This document shows, piece after piece, positions 1 through 6,751 of a stretch of DNA of 43,324 bases (within the stretch, counting starts at the first letter, position 1; every line of letters begins with the position of its first letter). The stretch is from JBFMFH01 sp040752275 (GTDB lineage: Bacteria > Acidobacteriota > Vicinamibacteria > Vicinamibacterales > JAKQTR01), in NCBI GenBank assembly GCA_040752275.1, contig JBFMFH010000061.1:1-43324 (forward strand). The letters run 5' to 3'. The notes under the pieces are model-generated. The model did not search any database. It was not told the DNA's origin and worked only from the letters and a program-made list of their open reading frames with translations. A program made the position numbers and the translations under genes.

Positions 1-151
1 TCAGTCGTCGCGCCTGGCCAGCCGGGCGCCGCGCTCCGGGACTTCTGCAAGGCATCACGGTTCCAGGGCACTAGCGAGGCGACCCGGCGGAACCCGTGAC
101 CGGGTTTGGCCGTATGTGTCGATAGGTCCTTTGCTGAAGGGGAGTGTCAAC

Positions 152-1345
152 GTGCGCCTGACGAAAGCCCGTCTCATCGTTGGAGGAACGGCCATTGGCA
201 TCCTCGTCCTCGGCGGAGTGGCGTGGGCCATCTTCTCCGGAGGACCGACCGAGATCGACGAGTCCCGCACAGCCCAGGTCGAGCGCGGCGACCTGGCCAA
301 GTCGGTCGTGGCGACCGGTCGCATCGAACCGATCTCGAAGGTCGAGATCAAGTCGAAGGCGAACGGCATCGTCAAGGAGATGAGGGTCGACGTCGGCGAT
401 CGGGTGAAGGTCAACCAGATTCTGGTGGAACTCGACAAGGACAACCTGGCGGCTCGGTTGCGTGAGGCGCGGGCGGCGCTGGCTGGCGCAGAGGCGAACC
501 TGGGCGCAGCCGAGGCGGAGTTCGAGAAGAACAAGGTCGAAGCCGAGGGGCCGGACGTGCCCTTCGCACGCCGGAACGTCGAGCGGGCCGAGCAGTTGTA
601 CAAAGACAAGCTGGTGCCGCAGCAGGGCCTCGACGATGCCCGCATGGCGCTCGAGCAGGCGCTCAATCGCCAGCAGGCGGCCAAGGTCCAGCTCGGCGTG
701 GCGCAGGCGCGCGTCGCCCAGGCTCGGGCGGCCGTGGCGGCGGCCCAGGCGGCCGTCGATCGCGCCGAGGAGGAGTTGGCGAACGCCACGATCCGGTCAC
801 CCATCGACGGTGTCGTGCTGGCGCGGCCGGTGGAACTGGGGAGCCCGGTGTCCTCGATCCTCAACCTGGGCGCGAACGCCACATTGGTCCTCGTGTTGGG
901 CGATATCAACCGCGTCTATGTCAAGGGCAAGGTCGACGAAGCGGACATCGGGCTCGTCAGATTGAATCAACCGGCGCGCATCAAGGTCGAGACGTTCCGC
1001 GACAAGCAGTTCGAGGGACGCGTCACGCAGATCTCGCCGATGGGCACCGAGCAGGACAACGTGGTCAGTTTCGAGGTCGAGGTGTCGATCGAGAATCCAG
1101 GCGGTGAGCTGCTCGCGAACATGACCGCGAACGCGGAGATCATCCTCGAAGAGCACAAGAACACGCTGATCATCCCCGAGAACGCCATCATCTACGATGC
1201 CCAGCGCAAGGCGTCGGTCGACCTCGTGGATCCGGCCGCCGACAACGGGCGCCGGCGAACGCCCATCACGATCGGTGTCAGCAACGGCACGCGGACGGAG
1301 GTGCTGAGCGGGCTGAGCGAAGGGCAGAGGGTGATGCTGCAATAA
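152..1345 (+). CDS. HlyD/MacA-like periplasmic adaptor of an efflux system
   Basis: Membrane-fusion protein expected to link an inner-membrane ABC transporter to an outer-membrane channel. A single N-terminal membrane anchor (about residues 6-25) is followed by a biotinyl-lipoyl-like half-motif, an Ala/Glu-rich helical hairpin (about residues 95-210) with alternating coiled-coil heptads, the second lipoyl half (IRSPIDGVV), then a beta-barrel and a C-terminal membrane-proximal domain. I chose the GTG start at 152 because AAGGGGAG lies 7 nt upstream. An in-frame start at 116 would put extra residues ahead of the anchor. Two MacB/FtsX-type permeases follow on the same strand, so this is the adaptor of that exporter. 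No ATP-binding subunit lies between them or just downstream. The substrate cannot be told from sequence. Confidence 0.9.
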   Translation: MRLTKARLIVGGTAIGILVLGGVAWAIFSGGPTEIDESRTAQVERGDLAKSVVATGRIEPISKVEIKSKANGIVKEMRVDVGDRVKVNQILVELDKDNLAARLREARAALAGAEANLGAAEAEFEKNKVEAEGPDVPFARRNVERAEQLYKDKLVPQQGLDDARMALEQALNRQQAAKVQLGVAQARVAQARAAVAAAQAAVDRAEEELANATIRSPIDGVVLARPVELGSPVSSILNLGANATLVLVLGDINRVYVKGKVDEADIGLVRLNQPARIKVETFRDKQFEGRVTQISPMGTEQDNVVSFEVEVSIENPGGELLANMTANAEIILEEHKNTLIIPENAIIYDAQRKASVDLVDPAADNGRRRTPITIGVSNGTRTEVLSGLSEGQRVMLQ

Positions 1346-1347
1346 CC

Positions 1348-1384
1348 GGGATTCGGGATTCGGGATTCGGGATTCGGGATTCGG
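1348..1384. repeat. Microsatellite of five GGGATTC units
   Basis: Five perfect tandem copies of the 7-mer GGGATTC begin 3 bases after the adaptor stop codon and end in a partial unit. In the same 156-bp gap a 15-bp direct repeat, gttcccagggctgag, occurs at 1412-1426 and 1458-1472. Neither encodes anything recognisable. The gap otherwise separates two genes of one operon. Confidence 0.9.
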
Positions 1385-1501
1385 TCCACCCGTGCGAGCT
1401 GAGGCGCGCATGTTCCCAGGGCTGAGCGTTCGCCGGAAGCGACGGCCCGGCGGGGTGGTTCCCAGGGCTGAGGCTCTGGGTCTACGACTTCGACGAGACC
1501 G

Positions 1502-2824
1502 ATGACACTGTTCACTGACTTGTTCTCGCAGACGCTGGCCAATTTGCGGGCCAACAAGATGCGCAGCTTCCTGACGATGTTCGGCATCGTCTGGGGCGTG
1601 GTCTCGATCCTCGTTCTGTCCGCGGTCGGCGAGGGGTTCTTGCAGGGCAATCAGAAGGTCCTGCGCGAACTCGGCAAGAACATCCTGATCATCCGCAACG
1701 GCCGCACCAGTATGCAGGCCGGAGGCGAGCGGGCGGGCAAGATCGTCCGTCTCACCTACGACGACGTGCTCGCGCTTCGGCGTGAATCGACACTCATCGA
1801 GCAGATCAGCCCCGAACTGACGCACAGCGTCCAGGCCAAGAGCCGGTTCAATGCGAGTGCCGTCCAGATCAGCGGGATCTGGCCCCCCTACCAGTGGATG
1901 CGCACGATCGAGGTGGACCGGGGCCGCCTGATCAACGAGCAGGATTGTGCGGATGCGAGACGCGTGGTCGTTCTGGGTTTCGATGCGTCCAAGCAGTTGT
2001 TCGCCGACCGGGATCCGTCCGGGCAACGCGTCATGCTGGACGGCATTCCCTACACGGTGGTCGGTCGCGTCCGGAAGAAGCAGCAGGACTCGAACTACCA
2101 GGGTCAGGACGACGGGCGCCTGTTCATCCCGTACGAAACCGCGCGCAAGGACTTCCCGATCGCCTTGCCGCAGTACACGGCGGATCACGTATCGGTCGTC
2201 ATCGCCGCTCCGTACGACTGGGTGAGCGACATGGTGCGGCAGATGATGGAGCGCGGAGAGCGCGGAAGCGGCAGCTTCATCGGCTTCAATGCCCGGGGTC
2301 CGGTCGAGCAGGAGGTGCGGGAGATACTGGCGAAGCGGCACGGATTCGACCCGCGCGACACCGAGGCTCTCAGCTTCTGGAACACCCAGCTCGAGGCGGT
2401 GCTCTTCGACCGGATGATCGCCGCGATGGATGAGTTCTTCACCGCTGTGGCGATCGTGACGCTGCTCCTCGGCGGGATCGGCGTGATGAACATCATGCTG
2501 GTCGCCGTCAAGGAACGCACCCAGGAGATCGGCGTCCGCAAGGCCATCGGGGCAACGCCACGGACGATTCTGCTTCAGTTCATGAGCGAGGGCTTGCTGC
2601 TGACCGGCGTGAGCGGCATCATCGGGTTCTTCGTGGGATGGGGGCTTTGCGCGCTGGCGAATTTGGCGCCGATGCCCGAACGCTTCTCCGGGATGATCAT
2701 CACGTGGCAGGTCGGGGCATTCGCGGTGCTGCTGCTGATGGCGATCGGCGTCGCGGCCGCGGCGTACCCGGCGCGGAAGGCCGCTGCGCTGCCGCCGATC
2801 GAGGCGCTCAGGTACGAGGCATAG
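1502..2824 (+). CDS. MacB/FtsX-family ABC transporter permease
   Basis: Inner-membrane permease of a MacB-type exporter, 440 residues. One N-terminal transmembrane helix (about residues 19-42) is followed by a large periplasmic MacB-PCD-type domain and then by a C-terminal FtsX block of three helices (about residues 300-425). The conserved FtsX motif GGIGVMNIMLVAV.ERTQEIG is present. No nucleotide-binding domain is attached, unlike canonical MacB, so a separate ATPase is needed. The motif TSMQAGGERAG is shared almost exactly with the next gene, which marks the two as paralogues from a tandem duplication. It probably works with the upstream adaptor and downstream permease. Confidence 0.92.
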   Translation: MTLFTDLFSQTLANLRANKMRSFLTMFGIVWGVVSILVLSAVGEGFLQGNQKVLRELGKNILIIRNGRTSMQAGGERAGKIVRLTYDDVLALRRESTLIEQISPELTHSVQAKSRFNASAVQISGIWPPYQWMRTIEVDRGRLINEQDCADARRVVVLGFDASKQLFADRDPSGQRVMLDGIPYTVVGRVRKKQQDSNYQGQDDGRLFIPYETARKDFPIALPQYTADHVSVVIAAPYDWVSDMVRQMMERGERGSGSFIGFNARGPVEQEVREILAKRHGFDPRDTEALSFWNTQLEAVLFDRMIAAMDEFFTAVAIVTLLLGGIGVMNIMLVAVKERTQEIGVRKAIGATPRTILLQFMSEGLLLTGVSGIIGFFVGWGLCALANLAPMPERFSGMIITWQVGAFAVLLLMAIGVAAAAYPARKAAALPPIEALRYEA

Positions 2825-2876
2825 GGCAGGCGACGGGCGACGGGCGACAGGCGACAGGGCAGGCGACAGGCGAACG
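2824..2876. repeat. Imperfect 7-mer tandem repeat between permease genes
   Basis: Alternating gggcgac and aggcgac units, with two short interruptions, fill nearly the whole gap between the two permease genes. Like the GGGATTC array upstream, this is a 7-bp unit in an intergenic spacer of the same operon. No coding role is visible. Confidence 0.85.
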
Positions 2877-2885
2877 GGGTAGAAC

Positions 2886-4142
2886 ATGCTGCTGAAGGAA
2901 GTCGTCATCCAGGCGTGGCAGTCGCTGCTGGCGCACCGCTTCCGCGCGGGCCTGACGATGCTCGGCATCTCGTGGGGCATCGTGACCGTCACGTCGATGA
3001 TGGCCTACGGCAACGGCTTCGACCGGGCGCTCATGAACGGGTTCTCGAACGCGTTCGCCACGGGCGTCGCGGTCATCTGGAACGGGCAGACCAGCATGCA
3101 GGCCGGCGGCGAGCGCGCCGGACGGCGCGTTCGGATGAAGCGCAACGACGTGGAGGCCGTCCGAATGCTGGGACTCGTGAAGTACGCGAGCCCCGAGATC
3201 TACGACTCCTTCGCCCTGAGCTACGGCAGCCGCCAGACGACGGCAGGCGTGCGTGGCGTGGATGCGGAGTATGGCCTCATGCGGTCCGAAATCCCCGGCG
3301 ACGGCCGCTGGATCAACGCGGAGGACGTATCTCGCCGCCGCCGCGTGGTCTTTCTCGGCACCGAGGTGGCCCGCAAACTGTTCAGCAACAGCCCGGCGGT
3401 CGGAGAGACCATCCGCATCAGGGGGATCAGCTTCGAGGTGGTCGGCGTCCTCGAGGACAAGGCACAGCTGTCCAGCTACTTCTACCCGGACAAGATGTCC
3501 GTGTTCGTGCCCTACACGGTGATCGACCAGGTCTTCTACCAGGACTACCTCGATACGATGGTGGTCGAGACCATCGCGCCCGCGTTCCACGACCAGGCGA
3601 TCCGGCAGATCCGCGGCGTGCTCGCCGAGCGGCACCGCTTCGACCCACGCGACGAGCGTGCCCTGCTGATCAACGACTCCGCGGAGATCCGACAGATCGT
3701 CGGCGGCATGTCGACCGGACTGAGGATCGTCCTGGTGTTCATCGGCACGCTGACGCTCATGATCGGCGGCGTGGGCGTGATGAACATCATGCTCGTGTCG
3801 GTGACCGAACGAACGCGCGAGATCGGTCTCAGGAAAGCCCTGGGGGCGCGGCGCCGGCACATCCTCGTGCAGTTCCTCGCCGAGGCACTCGTGATCACAT
3901 CCATCGGCGGGCTCGTCGGCGTGGTCATGACCTGGATCTTCGTCAGGCTCGCGGGCGTCAGGCCGTTTCTGGCCGAGTTGATTGGCGACCCGAAGGGGGA
4001 AACCGACATCCACCTCCTCCTCACACCGGACGTGGTGCTCGTGGCGACTGTCATCCTGATGGCCACCGGCATCCTCAGCGGGCTCTGGCCCGCCTGGCGT
4101 GCCTCGCGCCTGGATCCGGTCGAGTCGCTGCGCTACGAGTAG
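2886..4142 (+). CDS. Second MacB/FtsX-family ABC transporter permease
   Basis: A 418-residue permease built like its upstream neighbour: an N-terminal helix (about residues 18-40), a periplasmic domain carrying TSMQAGGERAG, and a C-terminal FtsX region of three helices. That region includes MIGGVGVMNIML and a following ERTREIG, then a conserved exit motif near the end (WPAWRASRLDPVESLRYE). With the adaptor and first permease it would form a heteromeric export complex. Family members move macrolides, peptides or lipoproteins, but the substrate here is unknown. A strong hairpin 60 bp downstream probably ends the operon. Confidence 0.92.
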   Translation: MLLKEVVIQAWQSLLAHRFRAGLTMLGISWGIVTVTSMMAYGNGFDRALMNGFSNAFATGVAVIWNGQTSMQAGGERAGRRVRMKRNDVEAVRMLGLVKYASPEIYDSFALSYGSRQTTAGVRGVDAEYGLMRSEIPGDGRWINAEDVSRRRRVVFLGTEVARKLFSNSPAVGETIRIRGISFEVVGVLEDKAQLSSYFYPDKMSVFVPYTVIDQVFYQDYLDTMVVETIAPAFHDQAIRQIRGVLAERHRFDPRDERALLINDSAEIRQIVGGMSTGLRIVLVFIGTLTLMIGGVGVMNIMLVSVTERTREIGLRKALGARRRHILVQFLAEALVITSIGGLVGVVMTWIFVRLAGVRPFLAELIGDPKGETDIHLLLTPDVVLVATVILMATGILSGLWPAWRASRLDPVESLRYE

Positions 4143-4201
4143 TGGCGACGGCTGAAGGCTGACTGCTGCCAGTTGCGAGCGGAGTGGGAGAACGGAGGAG
4201 T

Positions 4202-4234
4202 GGGAGAGGCGAGCGGGTCAGACCCGCCTCTCCC
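4202..4234 (+). terminator. Hairpin terminator candidate after the permease operon
   Basis: A 9-bp perfect outer stem (GGGAGAGGC at 4202-4210 with GCCTCTCCC at 4226-4234) encloses an alternative 7-bp inner stem (GCGGGTC/GACCCGC). It lies 60 bp past the second permease stop. There is no T-run, so it could equally be an mRNA 3'-end stabiliser. Confidence 0.5.
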
Positions 4235-4470
4235 GGAGCCAGTGTTGTGGAGGCCACCACATCACAGGCAAGCGGTCTGGAGGTCACAGTCCTCGCACCC
4301 GAGACAACAGCAAACGAGGGGCCAGAATCACGGCCCGGGCGAGAATCAAGGTAAACCATCCCTTGTCAGTGAGTTACGCGCAGACTCCGTGCGACGGGAT
4401 CGTCAGACATCCGACGCCGGCGTGCCCAAGACTGTCATCGGACTGACACTCTCGTCACCGCACCCCTCAC

Positions 4471-4572
4471 CTGTGATCCCGCCGAACACCCCCGTTCTAG
4501 AGCGGGTCTCATCCCGGAGTCCTCCCGGAGTCCTCCCGGAGTCCCCTGTCTCCTCCGGCCGCAGGCCGCGGC
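4471..4572. repeat. 102-bp dispersed repeat, copy 1
   Basis: This copy matches 10339-10440 over 102 bp in the same orientation, with only a couple of substitutions. Internally it holds three tandem copies of an 11-mer (tcctcccggag type) and ends in the GC-rich inverted repeat cggccgcaggccg. It sits in the convergent gap between the permease operon and the CDF gene. It is intergenic in both places and has no coding potential I can credit. Confidence 0.85.
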
Positions 4573-4577
4573 CCCCC

Positions 4578-5525
4578 TCATGACCGGTCGCGCCCATCGT
4601 CCCAGTGCGGGTCCGCATGGACGTCGGCATGGTCCTCGAGCGCCTCGAGGTGCGTGACGACCTCGGTCTCGTCTTCGAGCGCCTCCGCGAGGCGTCCTTC
4701 GAGGTCCGTCGCCCGGCGGTGCGCTTCTCCGATGGCCATGCCGGAAGGAAAAAGCAGGTGCAGCTCTACGAGCAGCCGGTACCCCGTGTGGCGCACGCGC
4801 AGGCCGTGGAACTCGAGTTCGATGTCGTTGACGATGGCGATCACGCGCTGCCGGACCTGGTCCGCCAGCCGCGGGTCGGTGTAGTCCATCAGGCCGCTCA
4901 CCGATCGGAACACCAGATTGCTGCCGGACCAGAGGATATTGAGCGCCACGATGATCGCGATGATCGGATCGAAGGGAAGCCAGCCGGTCAGCAGCACGAG
5001 GCCCAGCCCCCCGATGACGCCGACGCTGGTCCAGACATCCGTCAGGACGTGGCGTCCGTTGGCCTCCAGAATCAGGGACCGCGACCGCCTGCCGGTGCGG
5101 ATGAGGTACCACCCGAGTGCGCCGTTCACGCCAGCCGCCGCGGCGACGAGCAGGGCGCCCAGCCCGAGTTGCTCGAGCCGCAGGCCCGAGAGCCACTTGT
5201 CGACGGCCGCATAGATGATGCCCACGCCCGCGAGGACGATCATGGCGCCCTCGAAGCCCGCCGAGAAGAACGCGATGCGCTCGTAGCCGTACTGGAACCG
5301 CTTGTCGGCGGGTCTTGTGCTCAGCTGAAGACTGAAGGCCGCGAAGGCGACAGCGACGACGTGAATCACCGACTCGACGGCGTCCGACATGATGGCCGCC
5401 GACCCGGTCACGGCGTAGGCCGTGATCTTGCCGGCCAGCATCAGCAGGCCCGTCGCAAGCGACAGACGCATCGCCAAGCGGTTCCCCCGCCGCGCAACGT
5501 CGGTTCTGGCTGATGGCAGGTGCAT
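4578..5525 (-). CDS. Cation diffusion facilitator (CDF) metal exporter
   Basis: A 315-residue inner-membrane antiporter of the CDF family, which exports Zn, Fe, Co or related divalent cations in exchange for protons. About six transmembrane helices span residues 18-215. The metal-site motif SDAVES lies on helix II and an H-x3-D pair (HVLTD) on helix V. A cytoplasmic C-terminal dimerisation domain follows, with the family's VRHTGYRL-type strand and a His/Asp-rich tail (HADVHADPHWDD) that may bind metal. Length is normal for the family. Metal specificity cannot be read from sequence alone. Confidence 0.92.
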   Translation of the reverse strand: MHLPSARTDVARRGNRLAMRLSLATGLLMLAGKITAYAVTGSAAIMSDAVESVIHVVAVAFAAFSLQLSTRPADKRFQYGYERIAFFSAGFEGAMIVLAGVGIIYAAVDKWLSGLRLEQLGLGALLVAAAAGVNGALGWYLIRTGRRSRSLILEANGRHVLTDVWTSVGVIGGLGLVLLTGWLPFDPIIAIIVALNILWSGSNLVFRSVSGLMDYTDPRLADQVRQRVIAIVNDIELEFHGLRVRHTGYRLLVELHLLFPSGMAIGEAHRRATDLEGRLAEALEDETEVVTHLEALEDHADVHADPHWDDGRDRS

Positions 5526-5611
5526 GAATCGAGCCCGCTGTCCGTACGGATTCTATGCCGAGTTTCGAACCGGACCGTCATCCGACGCACGCCCCACATC
5601 CTATCCCGGGA

Positions 5612-5850
5612 CCGGGGACTTGCGGGACGAACTCGGCGTCACGCTGCGGGCGCTGACGGCATCGGGCCGTACGCTGCTGATGCGACGCACGATGTTGATC
5701 TGGTCTGCGGCTTCGCCGATCGGGTGGCGGTGATCAGTAACGGCCAGGTCGTGGAGGAGGGCGAGCCGCAATCGGTGCTGTCCAGCCCGCAACACCCGGA
5801 GAGGAAGCGGCTGCTGCAAGTCGGACATGCGTCGCACCAGACGCGTGACC
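5612..5850 (+). pseudogene. Remnant of an amino-acid-type ABC transporter ATPase
   Basis: Only the C-terminal part of an ATP-binding subunit is left. It starts near DELGVTLRALTASGRTLLM in one frame and resumes after a frameshift near 5683 as THDVDLVCGFADRVAVI, then QVVEEGEPQSVL and PQHPERKRLL in another. These are the H-loop (TH-D), the ADRV and the xGxxVEEG motifs of polar-amino-acid ABC ATPases. Walker A, signature and Walker B segments are absent and no start codon fits. No transporter partner remains nearby. It is a decayed gene and cannot supply the ATPase missing from the upstream exporter operon. Confidence 0.65.
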
Positions 5851-5922
5851 GGCGCTCCGGCGCGCCAGACACGGATCGTGGTCCTGCCCGCGGCCGTTGG
5901 CGGTTCCCCCGAGCCCAAGGCT

Positions 5923-6435
5923 TCAGCGCGCCATCGCCCGTTCGAACGCCCGGTACGCCGCCTCGTCGAACAGCACGAACCGAACCTCTTCCACGCCGGT
6001 CGCCGCGCCACGTACGGCTCCAATCGCCAGCCGTGCCGCCTCGTCGAGTGGATAGCCGTAAGCCCCGGTCGAAATTGCCGGAAACGCGACCGTCCTCGCA
6101 CCGAGTTCATCGGCCACGCGGAGCGACTCGACGTGGCACGACTGCAGCAGGACCGCGTCGTTCGCCGAGCCCGAGTACGCGGGGCCGACCGTGTGGATGA
6201 CCCAGCGCGCGGGCAGGTGGCCCGCGACGGTGGCGACGGCCTGGCCGGCCGGCAGGCCGCCGGGATACCGGTCGGCTCGGATGGCCCTGCAGGCTTCGAG
6301 GATGGCGGGGCCGCCGCGCCGGTGAATCGCGCCATCCACCCCGCCGCCGCCCATCAGTGACGAGTTGGCCGCATTGACGATGGCGTCGACCGCCTGTTGC
6401 GTGATGTCGCCCCGGGCGAGTGCGATCCTGGACAT
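5923..6435 (-). CDS. Macro-domain ADP-ribose hydrolase (YmdB/MacroD type)
   Basis: A 170-residue single-domain macro protein. Family members remove ADP-ribose from proteins or hydrolyse O-acetyl-ADP-ribose. The binding-site motifs are all present: GDIT near residue 9, VNAANSSLMGGGGVDGAIH around 20-38 (the catalytic Asn/Gly loop of MacroD enzymes), the VIHTVGP strand, and the phosphate loop AISTGAYGYPL around 120-130. AGAGGAA precedes the ATG. The gene stands alone, facing away from the amidase gene. Whether it acts in stress, tRNA or protein ADP-ribosylation is unknown. Confidence 0.93.
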   Translation of the reverse strand: MSRIALARGDITQQAVDAIVNAANSSLMGGGGVDGAIHRRGGPAILEACRAIRADRYPGGLPAGQAVATVAGHLPARWVIHTVGPAYSGSANDAVLLQSCHVESLRVADELGARTVAFPAISTGAYGYPLDEAARLAIGAVRGAATGVEEVRFVLFDEAAYRAFERAMAR

Positions 6436-6631
6436 GATGGTTCCTCTGATGCGCGCTGCCGGACCCGCACAGGTTCAGCGGTGCGAGGCGGAGCCTCGCT
6501 CGCTGCGGATCCTACAGGCGAGCCCGCGGACGATCAATCCTCGCGCTCCTCACGCTCGCCCGCGCGCCGCTGATGCGGCGCCCGTCCTGGCCGCCCGAAG
6601 CCCGCGAGACACGGATGCGAGATGCGACGGC

Positions 6632-6666
6632 GTTGCGCTGCTGTCGGGTGTTGCGCTGCTGTCGGG
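6632..6666. repeat. Tandem duplication of an 18-bp unit
   Basis: The unit gttgcgctgctgtcgggt occurs twice head to tail, the second copy one base short. It lies in the 316-bp gap between the macro-domain and amidase genes. A good -10-like hexamer, TATACT at 6689-6694, follows but no convincing -35 is spaced for it. I see nothing else in this gap. Confidence 0.7.
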
Positions 6667-6751
6667 AGGGCCCCGGAGCCCGTGAGGGTATACTCTGCGT
6701 TCACGGACGTGGCAGCCCGCTGCGTGCGTCGAAGACACCCGGAGGTCACTC

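Noticed and set aside
1348..1384. Possible CRISPR array
   Set aside because: The repeats are 7 bp and directly contiguous with no spacers. No cas gene is in the window.
797..2992. Very long reverse-strand open frame opposite the adaptor and permease genes
   Set aside because: It is a GC-rich shadow of clear forward genes. It is rich in His, Arg, Asp and Ala without any domain, and spans intergenic microsatellites.
2808..4013. Reverse-strand open frame opposite the second permease
   Set aside because: Low-complexity His/Asp-rich shadow with no motif; the forward FtsX gene explains the region.
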